From Austropuccinia psidii (taxonomy: Eukaryota > Basidiomycota > Pucciniomycetes > Pucciniales > Sphaerophragmiaceae): 64,000 nt of DNA. Each line of letters begins with the position of its first letter. The stretch's first letter is position 1. The notes under the pieces are model-generated. The model was not told the origin of the DNA and made no database searches. It saw only the letters and a program-made list of their open reading frames with translations. The stretch covers positions 63,106,019-63,170,018 of the forward strand of contig JALGQZ010000005.1 of assembly GCA_023105745.1 (NCBI GenBank), written 5' to 3'. Positions 26,537 through 38,623 of this stretch are shown here, one piece after another. The translations under genes and the position numbers were made by a program.

Positions 26537-26845
26537 TCACTTCTTTGTTTTTGAACTATTTAAGCTGGAGGTTTTCAGAATTGGCTTCAGCTGTACTTTA
26601 CTCATTGATGGTAAGTAATTTCTATAATAAGCTAATTTTTCATTCAAAACTCTAAGTTCCTCCAATAACAACCTTATATCTTCCAATTTTTCCTTTTCTT
26701 CTCTTGATTGTTGACTTGATGACTGACATTCTTGAAGTCCATCTTCATACTGCTTCTTCAATTGCTTTTGATCCCAAATTTCTTCATCCTCAAACAATTC
26801 ATCCCCATAACATCCAAGCTTTGGCATCTTGAACTGTTTGTTCAT
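26537..26845 (-). CDS. N1 accessory ORF 2 (102 aa), coiled coil
   Basis: Function unknown. Starts MNKQFKMPKLGCYGDELF. Residues 25-75 are Glu/Lys/Gln/Leu-rich (QQSREEKEKLEDIRLLLEELRVLNEKLAYYR) with heptad spacing, so a coiled coil is likely; the tail is basic. It lies between the two paralogous accessory ORFs on the same strand. The 26270-26530 gap holds a short duplication (TTTGATAAGGCAGGAA at 26388 and 26467). Being short, it could be chance, but position and composition favour a gene. Confidence 0.45.
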   Translation of the reverse strand: MNKQFKMPKLGCYGDELFEDEEIWDQKQLKKQYEDGLQECQSSSQQSREEKEKLEDIRLLLEELRVLNEKLAYYRNYLPSMSKVQLKPILKTSSLNSSKTKK

Positions 26846-27143
26846 TTATTAAAGACTATGATCTTATTAGCCTTTTTTTTTAATTGATCTTATAATTAAT
26901 GATATTAATAGTTATTTTAAATAGAAATTGATATTGAAATTCCCAAGGATTTCATCCCAAAAACTTAAACCATGAGAGGTGGAATAAGAAATAGACACCC
27001 ACCCCCATTTTTTAATTTAAACATAGCCTTATGATACTTTTACAGTTAAAACTCTTGCATACCCAAATCATCAGTCATAAATTTATTTTTAATTTTGTAA
27101 TTTTTTTTTTTTTTTTTTTTTTTATATTTTTTTTTTAATTTTG

Positions 27144-27175
<32 letters not shown>

Positions 27176-27344
27176 GAACTTTCCCTTCTCTCTTTTTTTT
27201 TACATGTTCAAAAGAAATATATTCAATTCATGAAACCCATTTTCCTTTTTCTTTTTTCTGAAGAATTCTATTCACACATATATCCTTGGCTATTTCTCCC
27301 AGTATTTTCCTTCCTTTCTTCCTTTCATCTAGGGTATTACCTTT

Positions 27345-28763
27345 CTAATTTCTTATGAATCCTTCTTCTTTGTGTATAAAGAGGTATCCATACTCTTCCC
27401 AGAAAAGATTTCCACCAAGAAGCTCCATATTATGCAAATTGAAGTCTTCCTGTGGCCAAATTCTACCATCATAAAGAGCCTTCCTTGTTTGTTCATCAAA
27501 GGAAAATCCTTCCTCCCAATACTGGTTTTCCAAATTACCCTTAATTTCTTCCTCATTCAAGAGTTCCATGAAGTCTAATTTTGACAGGTCATATCCTGGA
27601 AGATTCTTCAACCATTTTCCACCTTTTATTCTTGATGGACCCTCAAAGTATATATCTTTGAATTCAATGTAGGGAAGAATTATGAAATCTGGCTCTTCTT
27701 CAGGTGTTGGAAGTTGCCAGTAAGACATTTCATCATAATACTTCAAGAAGCTTTCTTTATCCAAGTCCATTTCTTTGTCTTTATTAATTCTCCATGGGCT
27801 TCTTGGGTTTAAATCACATGACAGAATAGTGTTCATGAGATCCTTTTGCAATGGTGAGACTTCAACTTCTATCATATTTGCTTCTGGCTTTGAATCTGAA
27901 GATAATCTTGGTTTAATTTCTTTTAAAGAGTCATGATTATTGTAGGCCTCCCAAAGATTTTCATAAGCATGAGAGTGCTTTAGTTTCTTCTTTGGAGGAT
28001 CTTGAGAAATTTCATGTATTTGGAATTCATCAGTTTGATTAGATTCTTCTTTATTGTATTCCTTAATAAATTCTTCATCTTTGAAACAGTCAAGAATTTT
28101 ATTTCTAAGATATTCCAATGAGTCTTCACAGTATTGATCATTGTTCATTTCTGGCTTCATTTCAATTTCCATATCTTGTGGGGTTTTTTGCTTGGAAAAT
28201 ATGTCAAACAGATTCTTTCTACTATGTATTGGTGGTCCTTCTATGATTTCTGAGCCATTAAACATAACCTGATATAACATACCATTGGTGTCAATTGGTT
28301 TATAGCTCATTTTATTTTCCTTTTTCTCTGCTTCATTGACTTCTTCCATATACCAATTTGATTTTTCATCTTGTTTCCATATATAACTTTTGTTGTTTTC
28401 AGGTTCATCATCAATTTTCCAGAAGTCAGGGCATGGGCTTAAGCTTAAGTTGTTTACTTGAGGGTTTTTATTTTTAACATAATCTTCATATTCACTTGAA
28501 GGTGGTAGATTTCTGTTGATCCATTCCTCCCACTTTTTGGGATCAAATGTAGCCCATTCCTTGTTTTCTTTTATTGCCTTGTCTAAGTACCAGGCTAATG
28601 ACTTCGGTTCTTCTGATTTTATTTGGTTTGATAGTGCTTCTGTTGATGGTCCCTGTTCTGGCTCTTGTATTTCCACCCCTTGGTCTCTTTCCACTTCCTC
28701 CTGAGGTTCATTCTCTATTCCCCTATCCATTATGGATAATCTTTCATCTAAATTATATTCCAT
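27345..28763 (-). CDS. N1 accessory ORF 1 (472 aa), unknown protein
   Basis: Uninterrupted ORF from ATG 28763 (MEYNLDERLSIMDRG), 33 bases below the stop of gag-protease and in the same frame. The first 300 residues are acidic and low complexity (EPQEEVERDQGVEIQEPEQGP) with a basic KKKLKHSH patch near residue 258, which could be a nuclear signal. Residues 370-470 form a denser domain (FIILPYIEFKDIYFEG, LPGYDLSKLDFMELLN, IKGNLENQYWEEGF, LYDGRIWPQEDF) shared with accessory ORF 3. I do not recognise it; it is not env, chromodomain or RNase H. It could be expressed from its own or a subgenomic RNA, or by reinitiation. Confidence 0.65.
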   Translation of the reverse strand: MEYNLDERLSIMDRGIENEPQEEVERDQGVEIQEPEQGPSTEALSNQIKSEEPKSLAWYLDKAIKENKEWATFDPKKWEEWINRNLPPSSEYEDYVKNKNPQVNNLSLSPCPDFWKIDDEPENNKSYIWKQDEKSNWYMEEVNEAEKKENKMSYKPIDTNGMLYQVMFNGSEIIEGPPIHSRKNLFDIFSKQKTPQDMEIEMKPEMNNDQYCEDSLEYLRNKILDCFKDEEFIKEYNKEESNQTDEFQIHEISQDPPKKKLKHSHAYENLWEAYNNHDSLKEIKPRLSSDSKPEANMIEVEVSPLQKDLMNTILSCDLNPRSPWRINKDKEMDLDKESFLKYYDEMSYWQLPTPEEEPDFIILPYIEFKDIYFEGPSRIKGGKWLKNLPGYDLSKLDFMELLNEEEIKGNLENQYWEEGFSFDEQTRKALYDGRIWPQEDFNLHNMELLGGNLFWEEYGYLFIHKEEGFIRN

Positions 28764-28796
28764 AGACTTTATCTTTTGATAATCTTTGTTTCTAGT

Positions 28797-31571
28797 TTAT
28801 TTGAAAACACTTTTTATTTTTGATTTAGATTTATCTTCAGCTTCTTTTAATCTTACTTTGCTAAACCAATCCTTTATTTTTCCCATTGAACAAAGCTCCA
28901 TTCCTCTTGGTGGTCCTGTTTGCCATCCTAACATATGGGGTTTGCATATTGGCATACATAATCTTCTACCATCTGCTTCTTGATAGCTAAATATTTCACC
29001 TTGTTTCTGTGAAAAGTCCAATCTAATGTTATTGTCTGCCAAGAAGGGCCTTCCTAGGACTGTATGTACTGCTCCCTTGGCAATGAAGAAATGAATTTCT
29101 TTTTCTTCTCCAGAAGGCAAAAGTACTTGTGTGAATTCAGCCAATCCAATTAATGATGTTGTATGTCCTCCAATTCCTCTTAAATTCATGTTGAGCTTTC
29201 TGTTTGGAAGAGAGGCTTTTATTGCTGCATCTTCAGTGATTATGTTGAGCTCTGATCCTGTATCTACCAGTGCCATTACTGGATATTCTTCTTTTCCAAC
29301 AAATACTTGCATAAACCCAACTGGACAGGCATAATGAAGTCTTTGTTTTTCAAAGTCTTTAATTTTTATAGAAATAACATCTTCTTTAATGTACAAAGTG
29401 TTAACTGATTTGATAGCTTCCTTTTCTTCAAGAGAAATCCCTTGAAGCCTGTGAATGAAGGTTGGTGAAACTGATAATATTTCTTCTAAGGTCAAGTTAA
29501 TTTTCTGTTCCAAGATTTTCTTCATCACATTTTCAATTGCTAATTTTGGTTTTAATGCTGACTTATCATTTATGACTTCCTTGTTTTCAGTTTTGTGTTG
29601 AACCATCTTTTTATTTAGCTTGTCACTTTCCTCCTCAACATTCTCTTTTTCTTTACTTTCACTTCCTTCAAATGTTTCATCTCTTTTTGTATGTTTATCT
29701 TTATATTTGGTTGGAACAATCATCTTCATCTCCTCTTCAGCCTCATCCTCATGATAGGTTCCTGGTAGTATAGGCTTTTTACTTTGAGAATCTTCTCTAT
29801 TTTGGCTTTCTTGCTTAGCCAATCTTTGCTTTGTCTGTCTGAGAGTTGCATGTGTTTCCAACATCTCAGTGGGTGAAGATACTGTTGGTGGTTCCCAATT
29901 ACCCCAGTCTTCTACTTGAGCAATTGAAACTTCTTTTTCTTCCTTTTTCAGCTCAACTATCTTTTGATCTTCTGGTCTTGCTAAAGGCTTTTCATTTTCA
30001 ATTATCTTTTTTGGAATTTCTTTTTGTTCCTTATCAAATTCCCTGACTAAATCCTTTGGAGATTTGGTTCCTTCTGAGGGTACGCTTTGGAAATTAGGGT
30101 AAAGGAAATTTAATCCTTGCCTACTGACAATTCTTTTTTTCATATCTTCTGCCAGATAGCTGCATCTTGTCAATGAATGACCATTTTCAAAACATTAATA
30201 GCACCTTAAGGGTGGTCTTGGATACAGTTGTGCTGGAACATAAGGTTGATAATTTGCAGGTAAAGGTGCCTGGGTATTTCTTGGTCTGAATGGCTGTGCA
30301 TTTGGTGCTAAGCCTGATCCTTGTGTATTTTATTTATCCTTCCAGACCTTCTTTGGTGGATTAACAGCCTCTGATAGTTCTTTAAGCTGGTCCAAAACAT
30401 CCTTCATTGGATTTACTTCTTTTGGTGCTTCATTAACATGAGCCTCTTGAGCTTGTGGATTCTTTATTTTCTTTGTAATATCTTTCATTTTTTTGATAAC
30501 CTCCTCCCAGCTTTCATCTTCAAATCTGGTTTTCTTTTTGCTTTTGATTTCATCTGACTTTGATAATTGTTATTTCCCTTTAATAACTACTGCTGCCTCC
30601 AATTCTGCCTCAATATAATTTCTGAGGATATCCATCTCAGGTAAGATATATCCTCCATCCCTTGCTTGAACCATGGTCCTGTCTTTGATCATTTCTTTAG
30701 TAACAATACTTCTAATTTCTGGTGATAAAGAATCAAAGACATCTTCATGATAATCATTTTCCTTTTTGATATACCCATACTTCAGCAGATATTTTGAAAT
30801 TATGTCATATTCACCAATAAACTTTCTGTATTGGGACAAACGTTTGACTCCTCCCTCCTGTTGAGTTTGATTAAATAGTCTTGTTAATGAATATTTCCTG
30901 TGTCTTCTTTCTGGTTCCACCTTTCCCCATTTACTTATCATTTCCTTTTTTAATTGATCCCAATCCTCCATTTCATATCCTGGCATTCCTTCAATTTCAT
31001 ATCTGATATCCTTATCTTCACTCCAGAATGCTATTTGCATGGCCAAATCCCTTTCATTGTCTCCTTCAATTGATGCTATCCTTTCAGCTCTTTTGATAAA
31101 ATCCTCAACATCACTTCCATCAAAGTTGAGGTTATAATCTTTTGCCTTTATTTCAACAATCTTTCTTGTAGGTATTGTAACTCTTTCAGGTTGCTGAGTT
31201 GGTGTTGTAATATGTACCCTTTTTGCAAATCTTGCAGTTCTTAGCAATGTTCCTGGTGTGGATGTTGCAAATGTCTTTGGGGTTGGTGATGGTGATGGTT
31301 GCTGGGGTCTGAGCATTCTTTCAATAGTTGCATCCCCAGTAGTTTCAGGTGAGAATTGACTTGATTTTGTCTTCTTTCCATGTCTTCTTGCAGCTCTTTC
31401 CATAGCCTTCTGTAATTCTAATCTTTTCTTCTGAAATGCTTCATCATTTTCTAAATAAGAAAAATCCTCTTCTTCACTTTCTTCCTGACCTAATTCCTCA
31501 ATTCTGGACTGCTCTTTTTCCAATTCTTCCTTCAAGATTAGAGCCTTCTTTGAGGATGATGATTCCTCCAT
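28797..31571 (-). pseudogene. Gag-protease polyprotein of N1
   Basis: Starts MEESSSSKKALILKEEL at 31571. The capsid-like region lies at residues 140-320 (NLNFDGSDVEDFIKRAERIA, QIAFWSED, WDQLKKEMISKWG, YRKFIGEYDII). Three TAA stops (30570-30572, near 30335, near 30192) interrupt one continuous frame; the last falls in the knuckle, CY*CFENGHSLTRC (CX2CX4HX4C). From 30173 the 458-codon ORF has a long Lys/Glu-rich linker, then the protease with ALVDTGSELNIITEDAA and HTVLGRPFLADNN. Ends with TAA at 28797. Fused gag-protease is common in rust elements of this type. Confidence 0.88.
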
Positions 31572-31696
31572 TATAGTTGTGATCTAAAAAATGATTTAAT
31601 TTTTTAATTATTTTGTTGATGGTTTTTTTGTTTGTGTTTTTAATAATTTTTTAAGATTGATAATGTGATCTTATTAATGATACTTGAGATTGGAAA

Positions 31697-31714
31697 GCCA
31701 CTGTTGGGACACCA
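31697..31714 (-). promoter_or_regulatory. Primer binding site of N1
   Basis: Two bases after the 5' LTR end (CCCACA), the minus strand reads TGGTGTCCCAACAGTGGC. It starts with TGG as expected for pairing with a tRNA CCA end. The tRNA species was not determined. Confidence 0.7.
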
Positions 31715-31716
31715 GA

Positions 31717-33780
31717 TGTGGGAACTCCTTTTGTTGTGGGATAAATAATAGGCAGTACCTTGAGGGGGAAATTATTGGTGAGTCTGTTTTGAATTTCAGA
31801 ATTAGCCAATAACCATGGGTGCTAAGGTGTATTAGCTGCCCCTCTAAATATACTGAAAAAGATACCCTTTTGATGAGATCACAAATCAATTATTTAGTTT
31901 TGTGGATTTTCAATTAGAGAATTTTCTTCAGCAGTCTCTATCAGTCTGTCAATAAAAGATCACTACAATAATAATGGTAATAGTTAATATTTTTTTTTAA
32001 TAGTTTAGGTTTGATTAACTTTCTTGTTATTGATTATAATTCTTTTTAATTAATGCTTCTAGTATTCCTTCTTTCAATACCTGAGATATTTAAAGAATAT
32101 TGTTTAAGATCACTATTAATATTAATAATAATAATAATCTTGATAGCTAGCTAATATTTTTAAAGGTGATTTAATAATACTATCAATATAGCTATAATAA
32201 TTTATGGGTAATATAATTCTTTAAGGGTGGTTTTGTTTAATATAAGGGTGAGATATAAATCATATAATAGCAATATAATACTATTAGGATCAATATAAAT
32301 ATAATCCAATATACCCAAGAGGCTATTGATATAAGGTATAAGGGTAAGATGATATCCCTTCTATATATAAGGGTTATTGATAAATTATATAAGATCACTA
32401 TTGATAATATCTTCAAGCACTACTTCAACACTACTACTATAATTGTAAAACTATTAAATAATATTAAACTCTTTCATTAATATTATAAATAAGTTTCATT
32501 AATTAATCATAAATAATACTATAAGATACTGAGCCTTGCTACTTATCTTCTTCAATATAAATACTAGATTATCCTACTAGAGAAGGGATGGATTGATCCT
32601 CAAGATTATTGTCTGAATCAGAAGCATGGGGGAAAAAACAGAGAGAGAGGCCCTTTATCTATACCTTTTGGGCCCTCCATAGAGCCTTCCAAAAACAAGG
32701 GACTTAGAAAAAATTCCACCTTGAGACATTTTTGCTGGTGGGTAAATTAAAAATGGTGTCATTTGATCAAGATATTGCACCATTCTTAACCTTATCATTG
32801 TCAGTGCAAAGCCTTGAGACATTTTTGCTAGTGGTTAAATTTGGAATGGTGTCATTTGTTCAGGATATTGCACCATATGTTTGGTTGATTGCACCATACT
32901 TTTTGAATTATACTCTTATCTTAACTAAACTTTATTCTTATTATGCACAGCCTTGAGACATTTTTGCTAGTGGTTAAATTTGGAATGGTGTCATTTGATA
33001 CAGATATTGCACCATATGTTTGGTTGATTGCACCATTTTAAAAAACTGTATTATTATCTCTACTATCCTTATTTTTCTTCTTCACAGCCTTGAGACATTT
33101 TTGCTGGTGGTTAAATTTGGAATGGTGTCATGTGATACAGATATTGCACCATATGTTTGGTTGATTGCACCATTTTTTTTAAAACTGTATTCTTATCTCT
33201 ACTAACATTCTTTTTCTTCTTCACAGCCTTTATCTGTATTTAGTTGAGTATTTCTCTATGTAAAATTCAATTTGTAATAATACCTGTAATGTTTGGTTAT
33301 GGGGGTTTAAGTGGGGATTGAGTAATGTAACACTATGTTAACTTATATGTAAGTGTTTTTTTTATGTCAAGACATGTAACACATGATGTTGTAAGAGTAA
33401 TGGTATCACTTATGTAATATTACACATGTTTATTCATATTGAATATTTAGACAAGCTGCATTATCTTTAAGCATATTCTTGTACCTAGTATAGGGTGTAT
33501 AGTATCATTTCTCTTCTTTAATCCATGATATCTAAAGAATTATTGACATTATGGGGTTGAGGCAATATGTGACTATAGGTAAAATTTGATGTAGATTCCA
33601 GTTGAATACTTATTTTTGTTATTTTGATATAATTCTCTTCCTTTTTCTTGCAATTTTTTACTTTTATCTTTCACTTTTTATCTTTATTTTCTTTATATAT
33701 ATATATTATTATTATTGATCAAAGTTTTAGCTTTGAAATTGTGAATTTGAACCTTGGAAGAACTGGTATGGAATACCACA
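31717..33780 (-). repeat. 5' LTR of N1
   Basis: 2064 bp, about 99% identical to 13493-15558, with the same four-unit tandem repeat at 32718-33180. Bases 31572-31716 are the short leader to gag. Confidence 0.93.
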
Positions 33781-33784
33781 CTGC

Positions 33785-36674
33785 CACACTGAGCCTGTGA
33801 TCATCATATCAAATTGGAGGGTCTTCTATCTCCAATTGGTGTTATCTACTCATTATCAAATCAAGAGTCAGAAAAACTGTGAACCTACATTTCAGAGAAT
33901 GTAGAGAAAGTTTTCATAAGACCAAGCTCCTCTTCAACAGGAGCACCTGTCCTTTTTGTCAAGAAAAAGGATGGAGGTCTTTGTTTGTGTGCTGACTACC
34001 ACAAAATCAATTCTGTCACTAGGAAGAACAGGTATCCTGTTCCGCCTATGAACCAGCTTCTTACCATATTGAACAGTTCCACTATCTTCTCCAAGATAGA
34101 TTTGCGTGGTGCATATAACCTTCTGAGAATCAAAGAGGGGGATGAGCACTAAATTTCCTTTAGAACCAAGTATAGTAGTTATGAGTATTTGGTCCTGCCA
34201 TTTTGTTTGACCAATGCTCCAGCTTCTTTCCAGAAGCTAGTGAATGATATATATTTGCAGATTTTCTAGATGTGTTTGTTGTGGTTTATCTAGATGATAT
34301 TATGGTGTTCTCCAGTTCTGAGGAAGAACATGTCAAACATGTGACCTCTGTCCTCCAAAGACTGAGAGAAAATAATTTGTTTTCTAAAGCCTCCAAGTGT
34401 GTATTCCATGCCTCAAGTGTGGAATACTTGGGCTATGTTTTTTCAAGTGAAGGCCTCAAGATGGATTCTTCAAAAGTTCAGCAAATCCTTGATTGGCCTC
34501 AGCCCAGAAACATCATGGCTCTTCAATCCTTTCTTGGCTTTTCCAATTTTTATCATTGTTTCATAAAGAATTACTCTAAAGAAATCACTTCTCTCACTTC
34601 CCTTCGCAAAAAAGACTCTCCTTTTATCTTCAATGAGGAAGATCTTAGCCAGCTTCAAATGCTCACAAAAGCATTCACCACTGCACCTATCCTTTCTCAT
34701 TTTAATCCTTCTCTACCAACTATAGTGGAGACAGATGCTTCTGATTATGCCTTCAGTGCTGTACTGATTCAGGTGGATCACTCAGGAAAGCATCCCATTG
34801 CATTTGATAGCTGCGAGCTGCTTCCAGCTGAGCTCAACTATGAGATTCATGACAAAGAACTCCTTGGCATAGTTTGGGCTCTCAAGCGCTGGAGAGCTTT
34901 TCTTCTTTCTCTTTCCAATCCTTTTGAGGTCTTGAAAGACCACTCTTCTCTTCAGTATTTCATGTCTTCCAAAGTTATTACTTGTCGTCAGGCCCTTTGG
35001 GCTTAATTCCTTTCTGAGTTTCATTTCACTATTAATTAACGCCCAGGCAGGCTGGGCACTTTACCAGATGCCTTGTAATGTTGGGACAATGTGTACCCAG
35101 AGAGGGGGGTGGACTACATCAGCAAGAATCCTCAAAATGTTTCTCAAATAATCAAGCAAGATGGAATTCAAGAGTCAAGATTCTTCTCAATCAACGTTAA
35201 ATTATTCTCAGATCTGGTTGACAAGATTCAAAAAGAAGTAGGGAAAGACAAACACTGTAAAGAAATACTCAAGCAACTAAAAAGAGGTGGATCAGTTCCA
35301 GATTATTCTTTTGAACCTCAAGTCAAGTTAGTATTATTCAAAGATAGAGTGGTAATCCCAATAAATTAAGAAATCCAACTCAATCTTCTTCAAAAGAATC
35401 ATGACTCACCATTGGCTGGCCATCCTGTCCAGGAGAAGACCCTCAAGCTCATCAAGAGGTATTTTTATTGGGCTGGCATCAATCAATTAATTAAGGACTA
35501 TGTGTCCTCATGTCAGAAATGTTCAAGAAACAGGAACATTCATCATAAGAAGTTTGGATTACTCAAGCCTCTTTCTATTCCTTCTGGCCGTTGGAATTCA
35601 TTATCAATGGACTTTATCCCTCAATTGCCACTGTCAAACAACTTTGATTCAGTTTTAGTATTTCTGGACAGATTCTGAAACATGGCAATCTTCATTCCAA
35701 CTTATGGAGCAATTACTGCACTGGACTTAGCTCAAATCTTCATCGGTCATGTATTTTCCAAACATGGCCTTCCAGTAGGTATTGCTAGTTATAGAGGTTC
35801 TTTATTTATTTCATCATTTTGGACTCAATTTTGTCAGCAGCTCAAGATATCAAGAGATATTTCAACTGCCTTCCACCCTGAAACAGATGGACAGACATAG
35901 AGGGTAAATCAGATTCTAGAACAGTATCTTTGGATGTATGTCAGTTACCATCAAGATGACTGGTACACCTGGCTGCTTCTGGCTGAATTTGCCTATAATA
36001 ATGCAGAACAGTCATCAACAAAGCAATCAACTTTTTTCACCATTTATGGAGGAAATCCCAGCTTTGACTCAATCCATGTTTCTCAAGACGCACCTGCTGG
36101 AAAGTTCTCAATAAAACTCCAATAAGTACAGCAAGTTGTCAAAGAAGAGTTAGAGTCAGAAATAAGGAGATTCAAGAAGTATGCAGATAGAAATAGAGCA
36201 ATTCCACCTGATTTCCAACCTTGAGACAGAGTATGGCTAGCTTCCAAGAACATCAAGACAACACAACCCACCAAGAAATTATCAGAAAGATGGCTGGGAC
36301 CTTTTGAAGTTCTAAAGAAGATTGGCAGCCATGCATATCACCTCAAGTTGCCTCAGCAATGGAAGTAAGTTCATCCTGTCTTCCATGTGTCCTTATTAGA
36401 TCCAGTGAAGCAATCAACTAACCCAAATCAACATCAATTGCCACCACCACCAGCCGTAGTGGAGGATCAAGAAGAATGGGAAGTGGCTCAGGTTCTGGAC
36501 TCCAAACTCAAAAGAGGTAAATTATGGTCTCTTGTAGAGTGGAAAGAATTCAGTGAAGCCCCAGAAAGAAAAAATTGGGAACCAGCTTCCAACCTTGCCA
36601 GATCACCAGACCTTTTCAAGGATTTCCACTCATTGTATCCTGGTAACGCTGGTTCAAATACCTCAAGAGTTTGA
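33785..36674 (+). pseudogene. RT, RNase H, integrase and chromodomain of element E
   Basis: RT begins HHIKLEG after N1; PVLFVKKKDGGLCLC, FSKIDLRGAYN and, after a small insertion near 34255, VYLDDIMVFSS (YLDD intact). RNase H: VETDASDYAFSAVL, HDKELLGIVWAL. Integrase: HHCC motif (HDSPLAGH...CQKC), first Asp in SMDFIPQLP, but the second Asp is Tyr (IASYRGSLF) and the catalytic Glu codon is a TAG (DGQT*RVNQ). A chromodomain follows (EWEVAQVLDSKLKRGKLW, LVEWKEF, WEPASNL). From 34272 to 36674 one frame holds eight or so stops. The integrase changes alone make it dead. Confidence 0.93.
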
Positions 36675-37060
36675 TTTATGGTGCCTGGTGGGGAGAAGAA
36701 GTTATGAAAGTAATTTCCTCTCCTGGCATGCACCTTTAAGGAGGTATTCTACCAAAATGTTGTTGTAAGCATCACCTTGGCCACTTTGTGAGCACTTGTC
36801 AATTCTTTGGACAGATTCAGGAAGCATGCAACATCAAGAACCTCCGACTTTGACCTTGTCAAGATATGGCCAAATCTCTCCTTTATTATTGTTTCAATTT
36901 ATGCCAATCAGCATGATTCAAGTCATTTATGGCAATTTGTTTCATTTTATGGTGCTTGGTGGGGAGTGGGAGTTATGAAAGTAAGTTCCATCTTCTGGTA
37001 TGCATCCCTGAGGGTTCTACTTCTTGTAAAACATTACCTTGGCTGCTCTGTGAGCATAAA
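36675..37060 (+). repeat. Tandem duplication (offset about 271 bp) after the chromodomain
   Basis: TTTATGGTGCCTGGTGGGGA at 36675 recurs as TTTATGGTGCTTGGTGGGGA at 36946, with about 100 bp of following similarity (GTTATGAAAGTAA, GCATCCC/GCACCTT, AC(A)TTACCTTGGC). It lies in the 3' non-coding part of E; 37061-37341 holds only T-rich sequence. Confidence 0.7.
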
Positions 37061-37341
37061 CTGCTTGGTTTTCATTTTTCAGACACTTCTTGGCCCAAAT
37101 CAAGAAACTCACTACAAGAAGGACAACCATCAGGAGTTTTCTTTATTTCTGTTTCTTTACTCTCTTTTCCTCTCGATCTTTTTTCTTTTCCTTTACTTGT
37201 ATAATTCTGTTTTCTTTTATTTCTTTAAAGCAGAAGCATCCCCTCCCAAATCATGTATTGGGGGGTTCCCTTTTTTTCATTTTTGGTATTTTATAAGAGT
37301 ATGGAGAGAGGTCAGACCAAACACAAACAAGGACAAGGGAG

Positions 37342-38467
37342 CTAGTTATCTCTACCCAAATCATCAAAGGTTCTCTGAAAGTAATTTATAAACTCATCTT
37401 CACACCAGGAAAATTTTGCAGCCATCTCCTCAGAAGCAGTTTCCAGAATAGTTCTATCAGTAGCATACATAATCACCTCCCTACTATTTCTGGCAACTCT
37501 GCTGAATGATCTGGCCACAGCTTCTTAGTTTTCACTCGCCGCATTTGGATCCTCTCTGGTAACTCGAATAGGCCAAGAATTTCTTCTTTGAAATACTTGA
37601 GCAGCAGGAAACGGCAAAGGAGAAAATCCATATCTTATTCTACTGGAACTAGCCATAGATTGGAGCTGTTGAAAGGTGATTATGGGTGATTTCCTGGGTT
37701 GTTGGATGGGTGATGGTCTTACTTCTTGATTCAAGGAAAGCCTGGCATGGGATGGACTTGGTGAAGCAGGAGGAAGGGAAGTAGGGATGGTAGCAAGAGT
37801 AGGCTAGATACTTCTGGGAGTACTGGGAATGATATGACTGTGGAATCTATTGACAAGAGGCTGAGAAGAGGAAGAGCTGGATTGATGGCCGACTGAATGA
37901 GGAACAACTTCAGCTTCTTCACCATCCAACTCATCACTACCTTCAGCATCTGGATCAGGTGGGGAAGCAGCAATTATTCTTCTTCTTTTCACTACCCCTT
38001 CAGTATTGATTCTGGAGATTGGGACTTCTGAGCTGAAGTATAATGGCCTACCACCAACTGGAATTGGCCCTCCAACATTTGTCCATCTCACCACATTCCT
38101 CTGCCTAGAACCAGTCACTAAATCAAGAATATCAGTACCAAATTCAATAAAAATACTCAAATTACTCACAATGGGAATACCCTGAAGTACCATCAGGATT
38201 AGGGGCCTCAGAAACTGGTAACTCTTTCCCAAAAGGCCCATCCTTCCTATGCCACAAATATCTCCTGACATTGGAAGCTTGCAACCGGGTACGAAAACAT
38301 GTCTTCTTTCCAATGAAACAGTAGTGACACTTTGAAGATTGGGAAGTGTAGTGTTGAAAACAATCCTTACCCTTGGCCAAACATTCAGTACAAGCAGGAT
38401 CAAGAACTTCAACTGCCTTGTAACTATCATAAGTTTGGGAGGGATTGAAATGTCCAGACGAAGCCAT
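37342..38467 (-). pseudogene. Antisense gene in element E: Zn2Cys6-like cysteine cluster protein
   Basis: Runs opposite to gag-pol between chromodomain and 3' LTR. ATG at 38467 (MASSGHFNPSQTYDSYK); the frame is open further up to 38623, so the start is uncertain. Residues about 20-60 have six cysteines spaced CX2CX6CX10CX2CX6C (CTECLAKGKDC...CHYCFIGKKTC), the fungal Zn2Cys6 spacing, with Lys between Cys 2 and 3. A 52-bp intron (38169-38118, GTGAGT...TTTAG) joins GYSH to LTGSRQRN. Then a basic KRRRIIAASPPDPDAEGSDE patch and Ser/Pro-rich region, a shift near 37800, and a TAA near 37530; the frame ends GRDN with TAG at 37342. I recall this protein as abundant in A. psidii. DNA binding is inferred from spacing only. 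Confidence 0.72.
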
Positions 38468-38623
38468 GGAGGGTGAAGGCAATTGACTGAGGACTCCAGA
38501 ACCACAAAGGACAGATGGTGGTGGCACAGAAGGAGAAGATTCAGTGAGCTCAGTCAGTTTGGAACTCATGACTGAAGAATATGCAAGCAGAAGATTCAAT
38601 ATGTCAGAATCAGTCCTCTTCAA

